DNA of 64,000 nt from Polyangium fumosum (lineage in GTDB: Bacteria; Myxococcota_A; Polyangia; Polyangiales; Polyangiaceae), in assembly GCF_005144585.1 (NCBI RefSeq), contig NZ_SSMQ01000010.1, positions 1-64,000 on the forward strand, in the 5' to 3' direction. The notes under the pieces are model-generated. The model was not told where the DNA came from and did no database searches. It saw only the letters and a program-made list of their open reading frames with translations. This document shows positions 54,463-63,747 of this stretch, piece by piece (within the stretch, counting starts at the first letter, position 1; each line of letters starts with the position of its first letter). The translations under genes and the position numbers were made by a program.

Positions 54463-56847
54463 ATGCAGAACCGCGTTGCAATCTTCCTTTTCACCGTCGC
54501 GAGCCTCGCGGGCGGCGCCGGATGTGACGGCGACGCGTCCACGCCGAGCGGGAGCGCCGGCAGTGGAACAGGCGGACAGGGCGGACAAGGCGGCATGGGC
54601 CCCGGCGGCATGGGTCCCGGTGGCGCTGGCGGCGAGGGCGGCATGGGCCCCGGCGGCATGGGCCCCGGCGGCATGGGACCCGGCGGCATGGGACCCGGCG
54701 GCGCTGGCGGCGAGGGCGGCATGGGCCCCGGCGGCATGGGCCCCGGCGGCATGGGCCCCGGCGGCGCTGGCGGCGAGGGCGGCGAGGGCGGCATGGGCGG
54801 CGCCGGCGGCGCCGGGGGGATGGCCGGCTCGGGCGGAAGCGGAGGCGCGGGCGGAAGCGGAGGCGCGGGCGGAAGCGGAGGCATGGGCGGCATGGGCGGC
54901 GCCGGTGGCTCGGGTGGCGCGGGCGGCGGCAACCCGATGTGCGTGACCGCGGCCGATTGCCCCTCGCCCGGCACCCCGTGCGCCGTGGCCACCTGCGAGG
55001 CCGGCGCGTGTGGCACTTCCTTCGTGGCCGCGGGGACACCCATCCCGACACAGCAGGCCGGCGATTGCCGCGTCGAGCAATGCGACGGCGCGGGCCACAC
55101 CACGAGCGCGGTCGACGCCAGCGACACGCCGAACGACGGGAACGTCTGCACGAGCGACCAGTGCGACGCGGGCGTCCCCGCGCACCCGCCCCTGCCCGTG
55201 GACACGGCCTGCAACCAGAATGGCGGACAGCGCTGCGACGGCAGCGGGGCGTGCGTCGAATGCAACACCGGCGCGCAATGCACGAGCGGCGTGTGCATGG
55301 GTCACGTCTGCCAGCCGGCGAGCTGCGGCGACGGCGTGAAGAACGGAGCGGAGACGGACGTCGATTGCGGCGGCGCGACCTGTTTGCCCTGCGCCTCGGG
55401 GAAGGCCTGCCTCATGGCGGCCGATTGCCAGACCGCCGCGTGCATCGACGGCCTTTGCCTGGCGCCCTCGGTCGTGAGCACCACGCCGGCTGACGCCGCG
55501 ACGGGCGTGGCCGCGGGCGCGACGGTGGCCGTGACGTTCAGCATGCCCATGAACCCGGCGACGCTCGGCGCGCAGACGGACATCGGCCCCTGCACGGGCG
55601 CGATCCAGCTCTCGACCGACGATTTCGCCACGTGCCTGAGCTTCGCCGCCCAGGCGCCCACGATGTCCGGCGGCGGCACGGTCGCGACGCTCGTCCCGGC
55701 GCCGGCGCTCTCGTACGGCACGACGTACAAGCTGCGCGTGACCACGGCGGCCCAGGACCCGTATGGGAATGCCCTCGGCGCGGCGTTCGCGCTGGTGGCG
55801 GGCTTCTCGACCGGCGCGCCGCCGCCTTCGTGCATCGGCTCCGTCGTGGTAAGCCAGGTCTATGGTTATGGGGGCGAGTTCGGTGCGACGTACTTGAACG
55901 ATTTCATCGAGCTGCACAACCGTGGCAAGACGCCGGTGACCATGCCCGAGTGGTCGCTGCTCTTCGCGTCCGGAAACGGGCTCTTCAACTCGGGGTCGTA
56001 CCTGACCAACAAGACGATTCCGCCCGGCGGTTATTTCTTGATCCAGGAAGGTTCGGGCATCGGAAGTTATGGCACCTGGCTCCCGGTGCCAGCGGACATC
56101 GTGAACTACGCCTCGGTCTACGGCGGCTCCGGCAAGGTGGCGCTCATGAGCAGCTACACGCAGGTGAGCGGCGATTGCCCCCTTGACAACACGTCGCTCA
56201 TCGATTTCATCGGCTATGGGTCCCCGAGTTGCTACGAGTACGAGGACGAAGACGACTATACACCCGGGCCCTACACGCCCGATCCGAAAAAATCGCTCTT
56301 CCGCGTCGACGACGGTTGCACCGACACGAACAACAACGAGGCCGACTTCGTGGTCGGCAACGTCGCCCCGCGGAGCAGCTTCGGCGCGGCCCACATCTGC
56401 GAGTGCGGCGCCGAAGACGCGACCGTCAACGAGTCGGACCTGCCCGAAGAGATCGACTACTGCAACCTGCAATTCCCGCTGTCCGTCACCGTGGCCGCCG
56501 GCCAGACGACGCCGCTCGTCTACGGCCGCGTGTACGAGGCCGACATCACGAATCTGGCCGGCGCCAATGCCACGGTGAAGGCGGAGATCGGGTACGGGCC
56601 CGCCAACGTCAACCCGACGAGCCAGAGCGGCTGGCAGTGGTTCCCGGCCTCGTTCAACCAGCAATACGGCAATGACGACGAGTACAAGGGCTCGTTCACC
56701 GCCCCGGCCGCGGGCACCTACCGCTACACGTATCGCGTGAGCCTCGACGGCGGGCGCTGGACCTACTGCGACATGGACGGCGCGGGCTCCAATCCGGGCC
56801 TCCGATTCGACCCGGCCAAGCTCCCGGTCCTCACCGTCACGCCCTGA
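54463..56847 (+). CDS. Gly-rich lipoprotein with Ig-like and lamin-tail domains
   Basis: 794 residues from ATG 54463 (GAGGAG before it). The signal peptide ends GGAGC. A long GGMGPGG/GGEGG repeat linker (residues about 30-160), a Cys-rich segment (CVTAADCPSPGTPCAVATC and more), an SbsA/Big5-type Ig-like domain (VVSTTPADAATGVAAG), and a lamin-tail domain (DFIELHNRGKTPVTM, IPPGGYFLIQEG). The end is beta-rich. Surface-exposed; perhaps an adhesin or matrix protein. Confidence 0.85.
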   Translation: MQNRVAIFLFTVASLAGGAGCDGDASTPSGSAGSGTGGQGGQGGMGPGGMGPGGAGGEGGMGPGGMGPGGMGPGGMGPGGAGGEGGMGPGGMGPGGMGPGGAGGEGGEGGMGGAGGAGGMAGSGGSGGAGGSGGAGGSGGMGGMGGAGGSGGAGGGNPMCVTAADCPSPGTPCAVATCEAGACGTSFVAAGTPIPTQQAGDCRVEQCDGAGHTTSAVDASDTPNDGNVCTSDQCDAGVPAHPPLPVDTACNQNGGQRCDGSGACVECNTGAQCTSGVCMGHVCQPASCGDGVKNGAETDVDCGGATCLPCASGKACLMAADCQTAACIDGLCLAPSVVSTTPADAATGVAAGATVAVTFSMPMNPATLGAQTDIGPCTGAIQLSTDDFATCLSFAAQAPTMSGGGTVATLVPAPALSYGTTYKLRVTTAAQDPYGNALGAAFALVAGFSTGAPPPSCIGSVVVSQVYGYGGEFGATYLNDFIELHNRGKTPVTMPEWSLLFASGNGLFNSGSYLTNKTIPPGGYFLIQEGSGIGSYGTWLPVPADIVNYASVYGGSGKVALMSSYTQVSGDCPLDNTSLIDFIGYGSPSCYEYEDEDDYTPGPYTPDPKKSLFRVDDGCTDTNNNEADFVVGNVAPRSSFGAAHICECGAEDATVNESDLPEEIDYCNLQFPLSVTVAAGQTTPLVYGRVYEADITNLAGANATVKAEIGYGPANVNPTSQSGWQWFPASFNQQYGNDDEYKGSFTAPAAGTYRYTYRVSLDGGRWTYCDMDGAGSNPGLRFDPAKLPVLTVTP

Positions 56848-56889
56848 GACGGTTGACATCTCGAACGACTTGACCCTCCCCTCGGGCCC

Positions 56890-57447
56890 ATGAGCCCCTT
56901 CTCCCACGTCATCGGCGTCGACGACGCGCCCTTCCCGCGCGCGCACCGCGGCGACGTGCCGATCGTGGGCGTGGCGTTCGCCGGGACCCGCCTCGAAGGC
57001 GTGCTCTCCTCCAAGGTCCGGCGCGACGGCGCGAACGCCACGGACGCCCTCGTCTCGATGATCAGCCGTTCGCGGTTCGCCGCGCATACACGGCTCGTGA
57101 TGATGGAAGGCATCGCGCTCGCCGGCTTCAACGTGGTCGACCTGCACGCGCTCGCCGAGCGGCTCGGCATGGCCGTGCTGGTCGTGTCGAAGCGAGCGCC
57201 GAACGTCCCGGCCGTGCGGCACGCGCTGCTCGAAAAGGTCCCGGGCGGCGCTCGCAAATGGAAGCTCATCGAGAAAGCCGGGCCCATGGAGCCGTGCGCC
57301 GACCTCTTCATCCAGCGCGCGGGGCTCCGCATGGAAGAGGCCACCGCGGTGATCCGGCGGCTCGCCGTCCACGGGCGCCTCCCCGAGCCCGTCCGGGTCG
57401 CGCACCTCGTTGCGAGCGCGCTCGCGGTCCCGGGCTCGATTGACTAG
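56890..57447 (+). CDS. DUF99 / endonuclease dU-like protein
   Basis: 185 residues. HVIGVDDAPFPR with its acidic pair, VVGVAFAGTRLEGVL-like strands and TRLVMMEGIALAGFNVVDL match DUF99, whose archaeal members are deoxyuridine-specific endonucleases with an RNase-H-like fold. Bacterial function is untested. It ends 10 bases before the ACT-domain gene. Confidence 0.8.
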   Translation: MSPFSHVIGVDDAPFPRAHRGDVPIVGVAFAGTRLEGVLSSKVRRDGANATDALVSMISRSRFAAHTRLVMMEGIALAGFNVVDLHALAERLGMAVLVVSKRAPNVPAVRHALLEKVPGGARKWKLIEKAGPMEPCADLFIQRAGLRMEEATAVIRRLAVHGRLPEPVRVAHLVASALAVPGSID

Positions 57448-57450
57448 GAT
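57445..57450 (+). promoter_or_regulatory. -10-like TAGGAT giving a probable leaderless start
   Basis: It ends 7 bases before ATG 57458 and overlaps the DUF99 stop (57445-57447). Confidence 0.45.
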
Positions 57451-57457
57451 GCGCCGC

Positions 57458-58006
57458 ATGACGCAACAAGACGTGTACGTGGTCCTGTCCTGCCTGGGAC
57501 CCGATCGGCCGGGCCTCGTCGCGGAGGTGACGGAGTACCTCACCAAGCACGGGGGCAACGTGGAGGACAGCCGCATGGCCATCCTCGGCGCCGAGTTCGG
57601 CATCCTGCTGCTCGCCTCGGGCGCCCCCGAGACCGTGGACGCCATCGAGAAGGACCTCGGCGACCTCCAGAAGAGCACCGGCCTCACCGTGGTCGCGCGC
57701 CGGACGAAGGCACCCGAGGAGCACCGCCGCGCGCCCACGATCCCCTGCGTCGTGACGGCCGAGGCGCTCGATCACGAGGGCATCGTACGCGCCGTCGCCC
57801 GGGCGCTCGCCCACGCAGGCGTGAACATCGTGTCGCTCGAGGCCACGGCGTACGCCGCGCCCGTCACCGGATCGCAGCTCTTCCGCATGGAAGCGCGCAT
57901 CGACGTGCCCCAGTCGGTCGGCGTGAGCAAGGTACGCAAGGCGATGGACGTGGTCGCCGAGGAGCAAAACTTGGAGATCGAGGTGCGCTCGCTCATCAAG
58001 TCCTAG
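57458..58006 (+). CDS. Tandem ACT-domain protein (GcvR-like)
   Basis: 182 residues from ATG 57458. Two ACT domains: VYVVLSCLGPDRPGLVAEVTEYL and CVVTAEALDHEGIVRAVARAL. These sense amino acids; GcvR represses glycine cleavage genes through GcvA in enteric bacteria. No gcv genes are in the window, so the ligand and partner are unknown. Its stop lies inside the left arm of the inverted repeat that follows. Confidence 0.85.
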   Translation: MTQQDVYVVLSCLGPDRPGLVAEVTEYLTKHGGNVEDSRMAILGAEFGILLLASGAPETVDAIEKDLGDLQKSTGLTVVARRTKAPEEHRRAPTIPCVVTAEALDHEGIVRAVARALAHAGVNIVSLEATAYAAPVTGSQLFRMEARIDVPQSVGVSKVRKAMDVVAEEQNLEIEVRSLIKS

Positions 58007-58109
58007 GTGGCTGGTGTTTTTCGCAGCGGACACGCTACCTGCAGCGCGGCCGCTGCGTGAACATGCGCTAGCTGTGGTGGTCGCGGCTCGAAAAACACCA
58101 GCCACCTAG
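58003..58109. repeat. 107-bp element with perfect 21-bp terminal inverted repeats
   Basis: Arms 58003-58023 and 58089-58109 are perfect reverse complements, starting CTAGGTGGCTGG. Between them is an inner stem GCAGCG/CGCTGC (58041-58056). The left arm includes the stop of the upstream gene. It fits a miniature inverted-repeat element; it could also end transcription, since the stem carries a TTTTT run. Confidence 0.8.
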
Positions 58110-58405
58110 AGCGCCGCTTGCCTTGTGCCCCGTTCGGGCCTGCACCCACGCCTCCGTCCGGTCCAGGTCCAGCGGTCGGTCCGCACATTCACGCACACCG
58201 ACAGCTCCGGGATCTCTGCGCTCTCGGGGCCGATGACCCGACGCTCCTTCCTTTGCTCGGTCGCGCAACCGCTTGCAACTTCGGGGGCGCCGCGCAGCTC
58301 CCAATCCACGCAAATCGCTGAACTTCGCGAGGTCGCGCGTTGGTACGCGGCCTGCTCACGGCGTCCGTGGGTCGCGTGGAAGGGGCCCAACGCAAGGAGA
58401 AGAGC
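58110..58405. other. Intergenic region before the sbnA-like operon
   Basis: 296 bases with no coding region I can support. Open frames present do not start from a good site. I see no clear -35/-10 pair, tRNA or terminator, although the operon promoter must lie here or in the inverted-repeat element. Confidence 0.5.
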
Positions 58406-59428
58406 GTGCTCGCCAGATCTCCGCTGGAGCTGCGGTTCAGCGACGTATTCGTCGTCCTCTCGGATTTCCTGCCGCACACCGCGGTCAACCTGAAGATCGA
58501 GGGCTTCAACCTCGGGGGATCCATCAAGATGAAGCCAGCCCTTTCGATGATCGAATCGCTGGAGCAGCAAGGGCTCCTCGGCCCCGGTCGCCGCGTCATC
58601 GAGAGTTCGTCCGGGAATCTCGGGCTCGCGCTCGCCGTGGTCTGCGCCGTCAAGGGTCATCCCTTCACGTGCGTCAGCGATCCCAATATGTCGCCCCAGA
58701 CCGAGCGGCTCATCCGCAGCTACGGGGCCGACGTCGTGATCGTTCGGCAGCGTGATCCCAATGGCGGCTTCCTCGCTTCGCGCATCGCGCTCATTCGCTC
58801 CATGGTGTCGAGCAACCCGGACCTCGTCTGGGTCAACCAATACGCGAACCTCGAGAACCCCGGCGCGCACCTGCGCTCCACGGGGCCGGAGATCCTCGCC
58901 CAGTTCCCCGCGCCCGACCTCGTCTTCGTCGGCGCCGGCACCACGGGCACCCTCGGCGGCGTGTCGTGGTATCTGCGCAAGCATTCGCCGAGGACGCGCA
59001 TCATCGCCGTGGACAGCGCAGGATCCGTCACCTTCGGCGGCCCGCCCGGGAAGCGGCACATCCCCGGCCTCGGGACGAGCCGCAAGCCGGAGATCGCCTT
59101 GCTGGCCGATTTCGACGCCGTCGAGCTCGTGCCGGAGCCGGATACCGTCCTGATGTGCCGTAAGCTCGCGCGGCGCGGCCTGCTGCTCGGCGGCTCGACC
59201 GGCACCGTGCTGTCCGCGGTCCTGCGCTGGCGCGACAGGATCCCCGACGGCGCTTGCGTGGTCGCGATCTCGCCGGATCTCGGCGACCATTACACCGATA
59301 CGATCTACGACGACGCCTGGGTCGCCGAGCGTTATCCCGGCCTGCTCGCGCGCCTGGTCGACAGCGAGCCGTCTCGGGCCATTTTCGACAGGAGCTTCGC
59401 AGCCCCGGAGAAGTGTCATGCTGGATGA
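58406..59428 (+). CDS. sbnA: SbnA-like N-(2-amino-2-carboxyethyl)-L-glutamate synthase
   Basis: 340 residues from GTG 58406, with AAGGAG at 58394-58399. A cysteine-synthase-fold PLP enzyme. Lys of NLGGSIKMKPALSMI is the likely Schiff-base residue. SSSGNLGLALA is the substrate/phosphate loop and GAGTTGTLGG the PLP phosphate-binding loop. SbnA joins O-phospho-L-serine and L-glutamate to ACEGA, the first step to L-2,3-diaminopropionate. It overlaps sbnB by 11 bases. Confidence 0.88.
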   Translation: MLARSPLELRFSDVFVVLSDFLPHTAVNLKIEGFNLGGSIKMKPALSMIESLEQQGLLGPGRRVIESSSGNLGLALAVVCAVKGHPFTCVSDPNMSPQTERLIRSYGADVVIVRQRDPNGGFLASRIALIRSMVSSNPDLVWVNQYANLENPGAHLRSTGPEILAQFPAPDLVFVGAGTTGTLGGVSWYLRKHSPRTRIIAVDSAGSVTFGGPPGKRHIPGLGTSRKPEIALLADFDAVELVPEPDTVLMCRKLARRGLLLGGSTGTVLSAVLRWRDRIPDGACVVAISPDLGDHYTDTIYDDAWVAERYPGLLARLVDSEPSRAIFDRSFAAPEKCHAG

Positions 59429-60455
59429 CCGGTTCTCCTTCTCCGTCGTCACCGGCGCCGTGGTCGACCGGGTGCTTCGCCGCGATCTCGGGGCGACCGT
59501 CCCGTGGGTCTCGGACGCCTATCTGGCCCACGCCGCCGGCGAATGCACCAATCCGCCGAGCCAGTTCCTGCGCTTCCCCGACCGACCGGAGGCCCGGATC
59601 ATCGCCCTGCCAGCGGATGTGCAGGCGGACGTGCAGACGAGCGGCATCAAATGGATCGCCAGCTATCCGGGCAACCTCGCCCGAGGGCTCCCGCGCGCGT
59701 CGGCCGTGCTGGTCCTCAACCGCCGGGACACCGGCTACCCCTTCGCGGTGATGGAGGCATCCCTCATCAGCGCCGCGCGCACCGCGGCGTCGGCCACGAT
59801 CGGCGCGGAGCAGCTCGGCCCACCCGGCAGGCGCGCGGCCGCAATTGGCTTCCTCGGGTGCGGCCTGATCGCGAGGTACATCCTCGATGTCATGTTCGCG
59901 CGCGGCTGGCAGTTCGGCTTCGTGGGCGCTCACGACGTGCGCGGCGAGCAAGCCGACGCGTTCCTGCGCCACGCCGCGGTCGGCCACGCCGGGGGCACGT
60001 GGAGGGCGTCCACGCCGGAGGAGCTGATCCGGAGGAGTGATCTCGTCGTCTTCGCGACGACCTCGAGCGAGCCGTACATCACCGACCCGCGAATCTTCGC
60101 GCACCGGCCACTCGTGCTGCACATCTCGCTCCGCGACCTAGCGCCCGAGATCATCCTCGGGGCGAACAACATCGTCGACGACGTCGAGCACTGCTTGAAG
60201 GCGGGCACGTCCGTCCACCTCACCGAGCAGCGCACGGGGCAGCGCTCCTTCATCCACGGGACCATCGCCCAGGTCCTTCGTGGTGAAATCGCCCTCGACC
60301 GCGACAACCCCACCATTTACTCGCCTTTCGGCATGGGCATGCTCGACGTCGTTGTGGGCAAACACGTCTACGACGAGGCGCAGGAGGCCGGGGAGCTCAT
60401 CGAAATCGCCGACTTCTTCACGGCTGGCCGCGCGGGCGAGAGGAGGCTCGTATGA
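59418..60455 (+). CDS. sbnB: SbnB-like NAD-dependent ACEGA dehydrogenase
   Basis: 345 residues. Member of the ornithine cyclodeaminase/mu-crystallin family: Rossmann GFLGCGLIARYILDVMF, and the N-terminal PDRPEARIIALPADVQ region. SbnB oxidatively releases L-2,3-diaminopropionate and 2-oxoglutarate from ACEGA. It overlaps sbnA at the start and the oxidase gene at the stop (ATGA). The SbnA-SbnB pairing makes the diaminopropionate assignment strong. Confidence 0.88.
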   Translation: MLDDRFSFSVVTGAVVDRVLRRDLGATVPWVSDAYLAHAAGECTNPPSQFLRFPDRPEARIIALPADVQADVQTSGIKWIASYPGNLARGLPRASAVLVLNRRDTGYPFAVMEASLISAARTAASATIGAEQLGPPGRRAAAIGFLGCGLIARYILDVMFARGWQFGFVGAHDVRGEQADAFLRHAAVGHAGGTWRASTPEELIRRSDLVVFATTSSEPYITDPRIFAHRPLVLHISLRDLAPEIILGANNIVDDVEHCLKAGTSVHLTEQRTGQRSFIHGTIAQVLRGEIALDRDNPTIYSPFGMGMLDVVVGKHVYDEAQEAGELIEIADFFTAGRAGERRLV

Positions 60456-61537
60456 TTCGCCTCGAGACCCTCGCCGCCGACGTGACCGAGCTCCAGGGCC
60501 ACGACTGGCCGCCGGTCGCTCCCTTCGAAAAACTCGCCGCGCAGCTCGATATGTTTCTCGGGCTCGACATGCATCAACAAAAAGACCAACTCGCTGCGCT
60601 GCGCGGCAACGCGGACGCATACGGGGCGTTCCTGCACGGATCCCTCGGGACCCTGTACGCCTACGTCCTCGGCTACCGCGACAGTCCGCTCTTCCTCGCC
60701 ACCGACGACGCGGTCGAGGCGAGGCTCCACGGAGCCAAGATCGTCCTGGAGCGCGAGATGCTGGAGCATTTCCTCGCCCCGCCGCCGCCGCCCGCGCTCC
60801 CCGGTCGGGCGGCGAAGCTCGATTACCTCGAGCACCTGGCCATGAACAACCCCGGCGTCCACGATCCGTTCTTCGATTTCGTGGCCGATCGCGCGACGCG
60901 CCCGGCCCTCCGCGAGTTTCTGCGCTGCGAGGTGACGCGCAACGAGGTCGTCGACGACGAGGTGGCCTTGCTCTCCGTCGGATTGCAGGGAACGCTCAAA
61001 AAGGTGACCGCCTCCAACCTGTGGGACGAATGCGGCAATGGCAACCTCGTCAACTTCCACACCTACTGGTTGCGCCGGCTCCTCGAGCGAACCACCGACT
61101 GGAATGGGATCCTGCGCTGGCGCGCGGAGGAGGGGCCCTGGTTTTCGCGTATCTCGTCGAACAGCTTCAACATGCTCCTGACCCGCCCCGGCTATACCTA
61201 CCGCGCGTATGGCTCGTTCCTGATCACGGAAGCCTGGGTCGAGCCTCACTTCGAGCGGATCCTCGCCGGGCTCGCGCGGTGCGCCCTCGATCATCCGGAC
61301 ATCGCCGTATATTTCAGCCGGCACGTTCGCATCGATCCGCACCACACGGCCGAGATGATCGCGGCGCTGCGCGCGCAGCGGCCAGAACTCTCCGAGCGCG
61401 CCCTGGACGAGGTGATCCTCGGCGCCCATGTTGCAATCGCCGCGGGCACCCTCATGTACCGGAGGTTACACGAGCACCTTGCCTCGGATCGCGTGGCGGC
61501 CCACGGTGAAAGCGCACCGCACGACCCGCGGACGTGA
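60452..61537 (+). CDS. Heme-oxygenase-like diiron oxidase
   Basis: 361 residues, start overlapping sbnB (ATGA). Core motifs of the iron-containing redox (HDO) family: D192-E193-C-G-N-G then H203; EAWVEPHFERI; and H291-V-R-I-D295-P-H297-H298. Relatives (CADD, SznF core, UndA, BesC, FlcE) use a diiron cofactor for N-oxygenation, C-C cleavage or desaturation. The neighbours suggest the substrate is L-2,3-diaminopropionate or a derivative. The N-terminal 80 residues are extra or poorly conserved. Confidence 0.82.
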   Translation: MIRLETLAADVTELQGHDWPPVAPFEKLAAQLDMFLGLDMHQQKDQLAALRGNADAYGAFLHGSLGTLYAYVLGYRDSPLFLATDDAVEARLHGAKIVLEREMLEHFLAPPPPPALPGRAAKLDYLEHLAMNNPGVHDPFFDFVADRATRPALREFLRCEVTRNEVVDDEVALLSVGLQGTLKKVTASNLWDECGNGNLVNFHTYWLRRLLERTTDWNGILRWRAEEGPWFSRISSNSFNMLLTRPGYTYRAYGSFLITEAWVEPHFERILAGLARCALDHPDIAVYFSRHVRIDPHHTAEMIAALRAQRPELSERALDEVILGAHVAIAAGTLMYRRLHEHLASDRVAAHGESAPHDPRT

Positions 61538-63018
61538 CGATGGAAGCGCTCCTCTCCCTGATCCCCATCGGCGTGACGCTAGGGCTCATGCTCAAGCTCA
61601 AGCGGTCGCCGGTCGTCAGTTGCGCCGCCGGCATGGCGGCGGCGCTGGTGCTGGCCCGATCCGTCGAGAGCTTCGGCCTCACCACGACCTCCGCCGCCAC
61701 GGCGGCGGCGAGCACCGCCTACCTGGGCCTCAGCGTCGCCCTGGTCATCTTGCCCGGGCTCTACCTGATGCAGGTGATCCGCGCGCAGGGGGCCGTGGAC
61801 GGTCTCGCCGCCTGGATCGAAGAGCTGCCGCTGGACCCCGCGGCGAAGGTGCTCCTGCTCCTGCTCGGGGTGGTGCCGGCGATCGAGTCGCTGACCGGGT
61901 TCGGGATCTCGCTGCTCCTCGCAGTGCCCGTGCTGTTTCGCCTCGCCGAACCACGCGCGGCGCACCGGCTGTCGCTGCTGGGCATGAACATCATGCCCTG
62001 GGGGACGCTCGCGCTGGCGACGCTGGTCGGCGCCACCCTCATCGCCGAGCCGGCCGCGAAGCTCGGGATGGCCAGCGCGCTCACCAGCGCTCCGGTCTTT
62101 CCCCTGCTGGGCCTCGTCAGCCTCCACGTGCTCGGCGGCCGCACCGCCATGGCCCGGTGGAGCTGGCTCGCGCTCTTCATGGGATGCGTGCTGCCGCTCT
62201 GCCTCTTCCTCGCGGCGCGTTACGCCACGGTGGAGATCGCCGGTGTGGCCGCGGGGCTCGTGACAGCGGCGCTTTCCGTGGCGCTCCTCCGCGCCACCGG
62301 GCGGCTCGGGCCGGCGAGCGGGCGCGGCGTGATGAGGTTCTTCGCCCCCTACCTGCTGGTGCTCGCCCTCATCGTGGCCAGGAGGAGCATCCCCGCGCTC
62401 TGGCACGAGCTGTCCACGACGTTCGTCCTGCGCAACACGCGGGTCACGCTGGCGCCGCTCACGAGTCCGGGCCTCTGCCTGCTCCTCGCCGCCGTGCTCC
62501 TCCGCCTGAAGAAGCCGGCGACGGTGGATCTCCGGGCGCTGCTCCGCCGCGCCCAGAAGCCGATCGCCGCCACACTCGCGTTCCTCGCGCTGGCGCAGGT
62601 CATGCGGGAGGCGGGCATGCTCGACGCCATCGCCCGCGCCGTCGCCCAGCTCGACGGCTGGATCCTGTGGTTGCTCGTCCCTGCGGTCGGCATGCTGAGT
62701 GGCTTCGCGACGGGCTCGAACGTCGGCGGCAACGTGCTGCTCATCAACCTCGAGCACGAGGTGGGCGCGAACCACGGCCAGGGACTCCTCTTTGCCGCCA
62801 TGCATAGCAGCGCCGCCGGCCACGCCGTGTTCGCGTCGCTTCCCATCATCATGCTGCTCCTGGCGGTGGCCGGCGAGCTCGAGCGGCCCAAGGAGACGGA
62901 CGTGACCCCGGATGCGCTGCTCCGGTTCGCGCTCCTCGTGGCGCTCCTCCTGCTCGGAGCCCTGTCGCTGGGCTTCGCGCTCCTCAGCCACTTCGATCTC
63001 GTCGATCGCCTCGTGTAA
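61534..63018 (+). CDS. LctP/L-lactate permease-family transporter
   Basis: 494 residues from GTG 61534 (GTGA overlap; ATG 61540 is equally possible). About 12-13 membrane helices. IESLTGFGISLLLAVPVLF and SGFATGSNVGGNVLLINL are LctP signatures. The family moves lactate or glycolate with protons. In this operon it more likely imports or exports the diaminopropionate product or a related hydroxy/amino acid (inference). Confidence 0.88.
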   Translation: MTMEALLSLIPIGVTLGLMLKLKRSPVVSCAAGMAAALVLARSVESFGLTTTSAATAAASTAYLGLSVALVILPGLYLMQVIRAQGAVDGLAAWIEELPLDPAAKVLLLLLGVVPAIESLTGFGISLLLAVPVLFRLAEPRAAHRLSLLGMNIMPWGTLALATLVGATLIAEPAAKLGMASALTSAPVFPLLGLVSLHVLGGRTAMARWSWLALFMGCVLPLCLFLAARYATVEIAGVAAGLVTAALSVALLRATGRLGPASGRGVMRFFAPYLLVLALIVARRSIPALWHELSTTFVLRNTRVTLAPLTSPGLCLLLAAVLLRLKKPATVDLRALLRRAQKPIAATLAFLALAQVMREAGMLDAIARAVAQLDGWILWLLVPAVGMLSGFATGSNVGGNVLLINLEHEVGANHGQGLLFAAMHSSAAGHAVFASLPIIMLLLAVAGELERPKETDVTPDALLRFALLVALLLLGALSLGFALLSHFDLVDRLV

Positions 63019-63079
63019 GGCGAGGCGTCCCCCTCGGGACGGTTGCTCTCGGGGGCGGGGGTGGAGTAAGGCACGAGGC

Positions 63080-63577
63080 ATGGAGCCGCTCTCCGGACAG
63101 GACGACTCGCCGCAGCGCGTGGAGGCCTCGGGCGCACAGGCCGGGCATCGGCCCACGGAGATCAACGCCCTGCTCGGGCGTGGCACCCGCTTCGAGGGCA
63201 AGCTCTACTTCGAGGGCCGCGTGCGCCTCGACGGCGACTTCCAGGGCGAGATCCGCGGCGACGACGTGCTCGTCATCGGCGACGGCGCCCACGTCGCGGG
63301 CGACATCCTCGTCGGCGCCTGCATCGTCACGGGGGGCGAGGTCTCCGCGAGCATCCGCGCGCGGACCGCCATCGAGCTCTACGCTCCGTCCAAGGTCACG
63401 GGCGCGCTGCACGCGCCGGCGATCTTCATCGATCGCGGCGTCCAGTTCGACGGTACTTGCAAGATGGCCCCTCTCGACGAGGCCGACACGCGCACGAGCA
63501 AAGAAGCGGCGCCGCCCCCCTCGACGCCGGCACCGCCGACGCCCGCCTCCCCGGCACCGCCGGCAGGCCGGGAGTGA
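63080..63577 (+). CDS. Bactofilin
   Basis: 165 residues. The DUF583/bactofilin beta-helix (TRFEGKLYFEGRVRLDGDFQ, HVAGDILVGACIVTGGEVSA, APSKVTGALHAPAIFIDRG) is flanked by disordered N- and Pro-rich C-terminal tails. Bactofilins polymerise without nucleotide and position cell-shape or chromosome-segregation proteins in myxobacteria. No partner genes are adjacent. Confidence 0.9.
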   Translation: MEPLSGQDDSPQRVEASGAQAGHRPTEINALLGRGTRFEGKLYFEGRVRLDGDFQGEIRGDDVLVIGDGAHVAGDILVGACIVTGGEVSASIRARTAIELYAPSKVTGALHAPAIFIDRGVQFDGTCKMAPLDEADTRTSKEAAPPPSTPAPPTPASPAPPAGRE

Positions 63578-63747
63578 ACGAACTGTCACGCCTCCGCAAG
63601 CTTCACACGGCCGCGCGCGGCGCGACCACCTGAGATCCTGCGGATTTGGCGGGTGTCCCCGATCCTCGGGGGCGGACGGCATGGCTCCTGCACTTCGGGA
63701 TGTCGACGACGACAAGGAATCCCCCTTGTCGTTTTCCGGAGACACCC

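Noticed and set aside
52716..55298. 860-codon minus-strand open frame with ALGARGC repeats
   Set aside because: It runs antisense through the AraC and lamin-tail genes; openness over the repeats follows from the 21-bp period.
58106..59452. 448-codon minus-strand open frame over sbnA
   Set aside because: Antisense to a well-supported PLP enzyme; no motif of its own.
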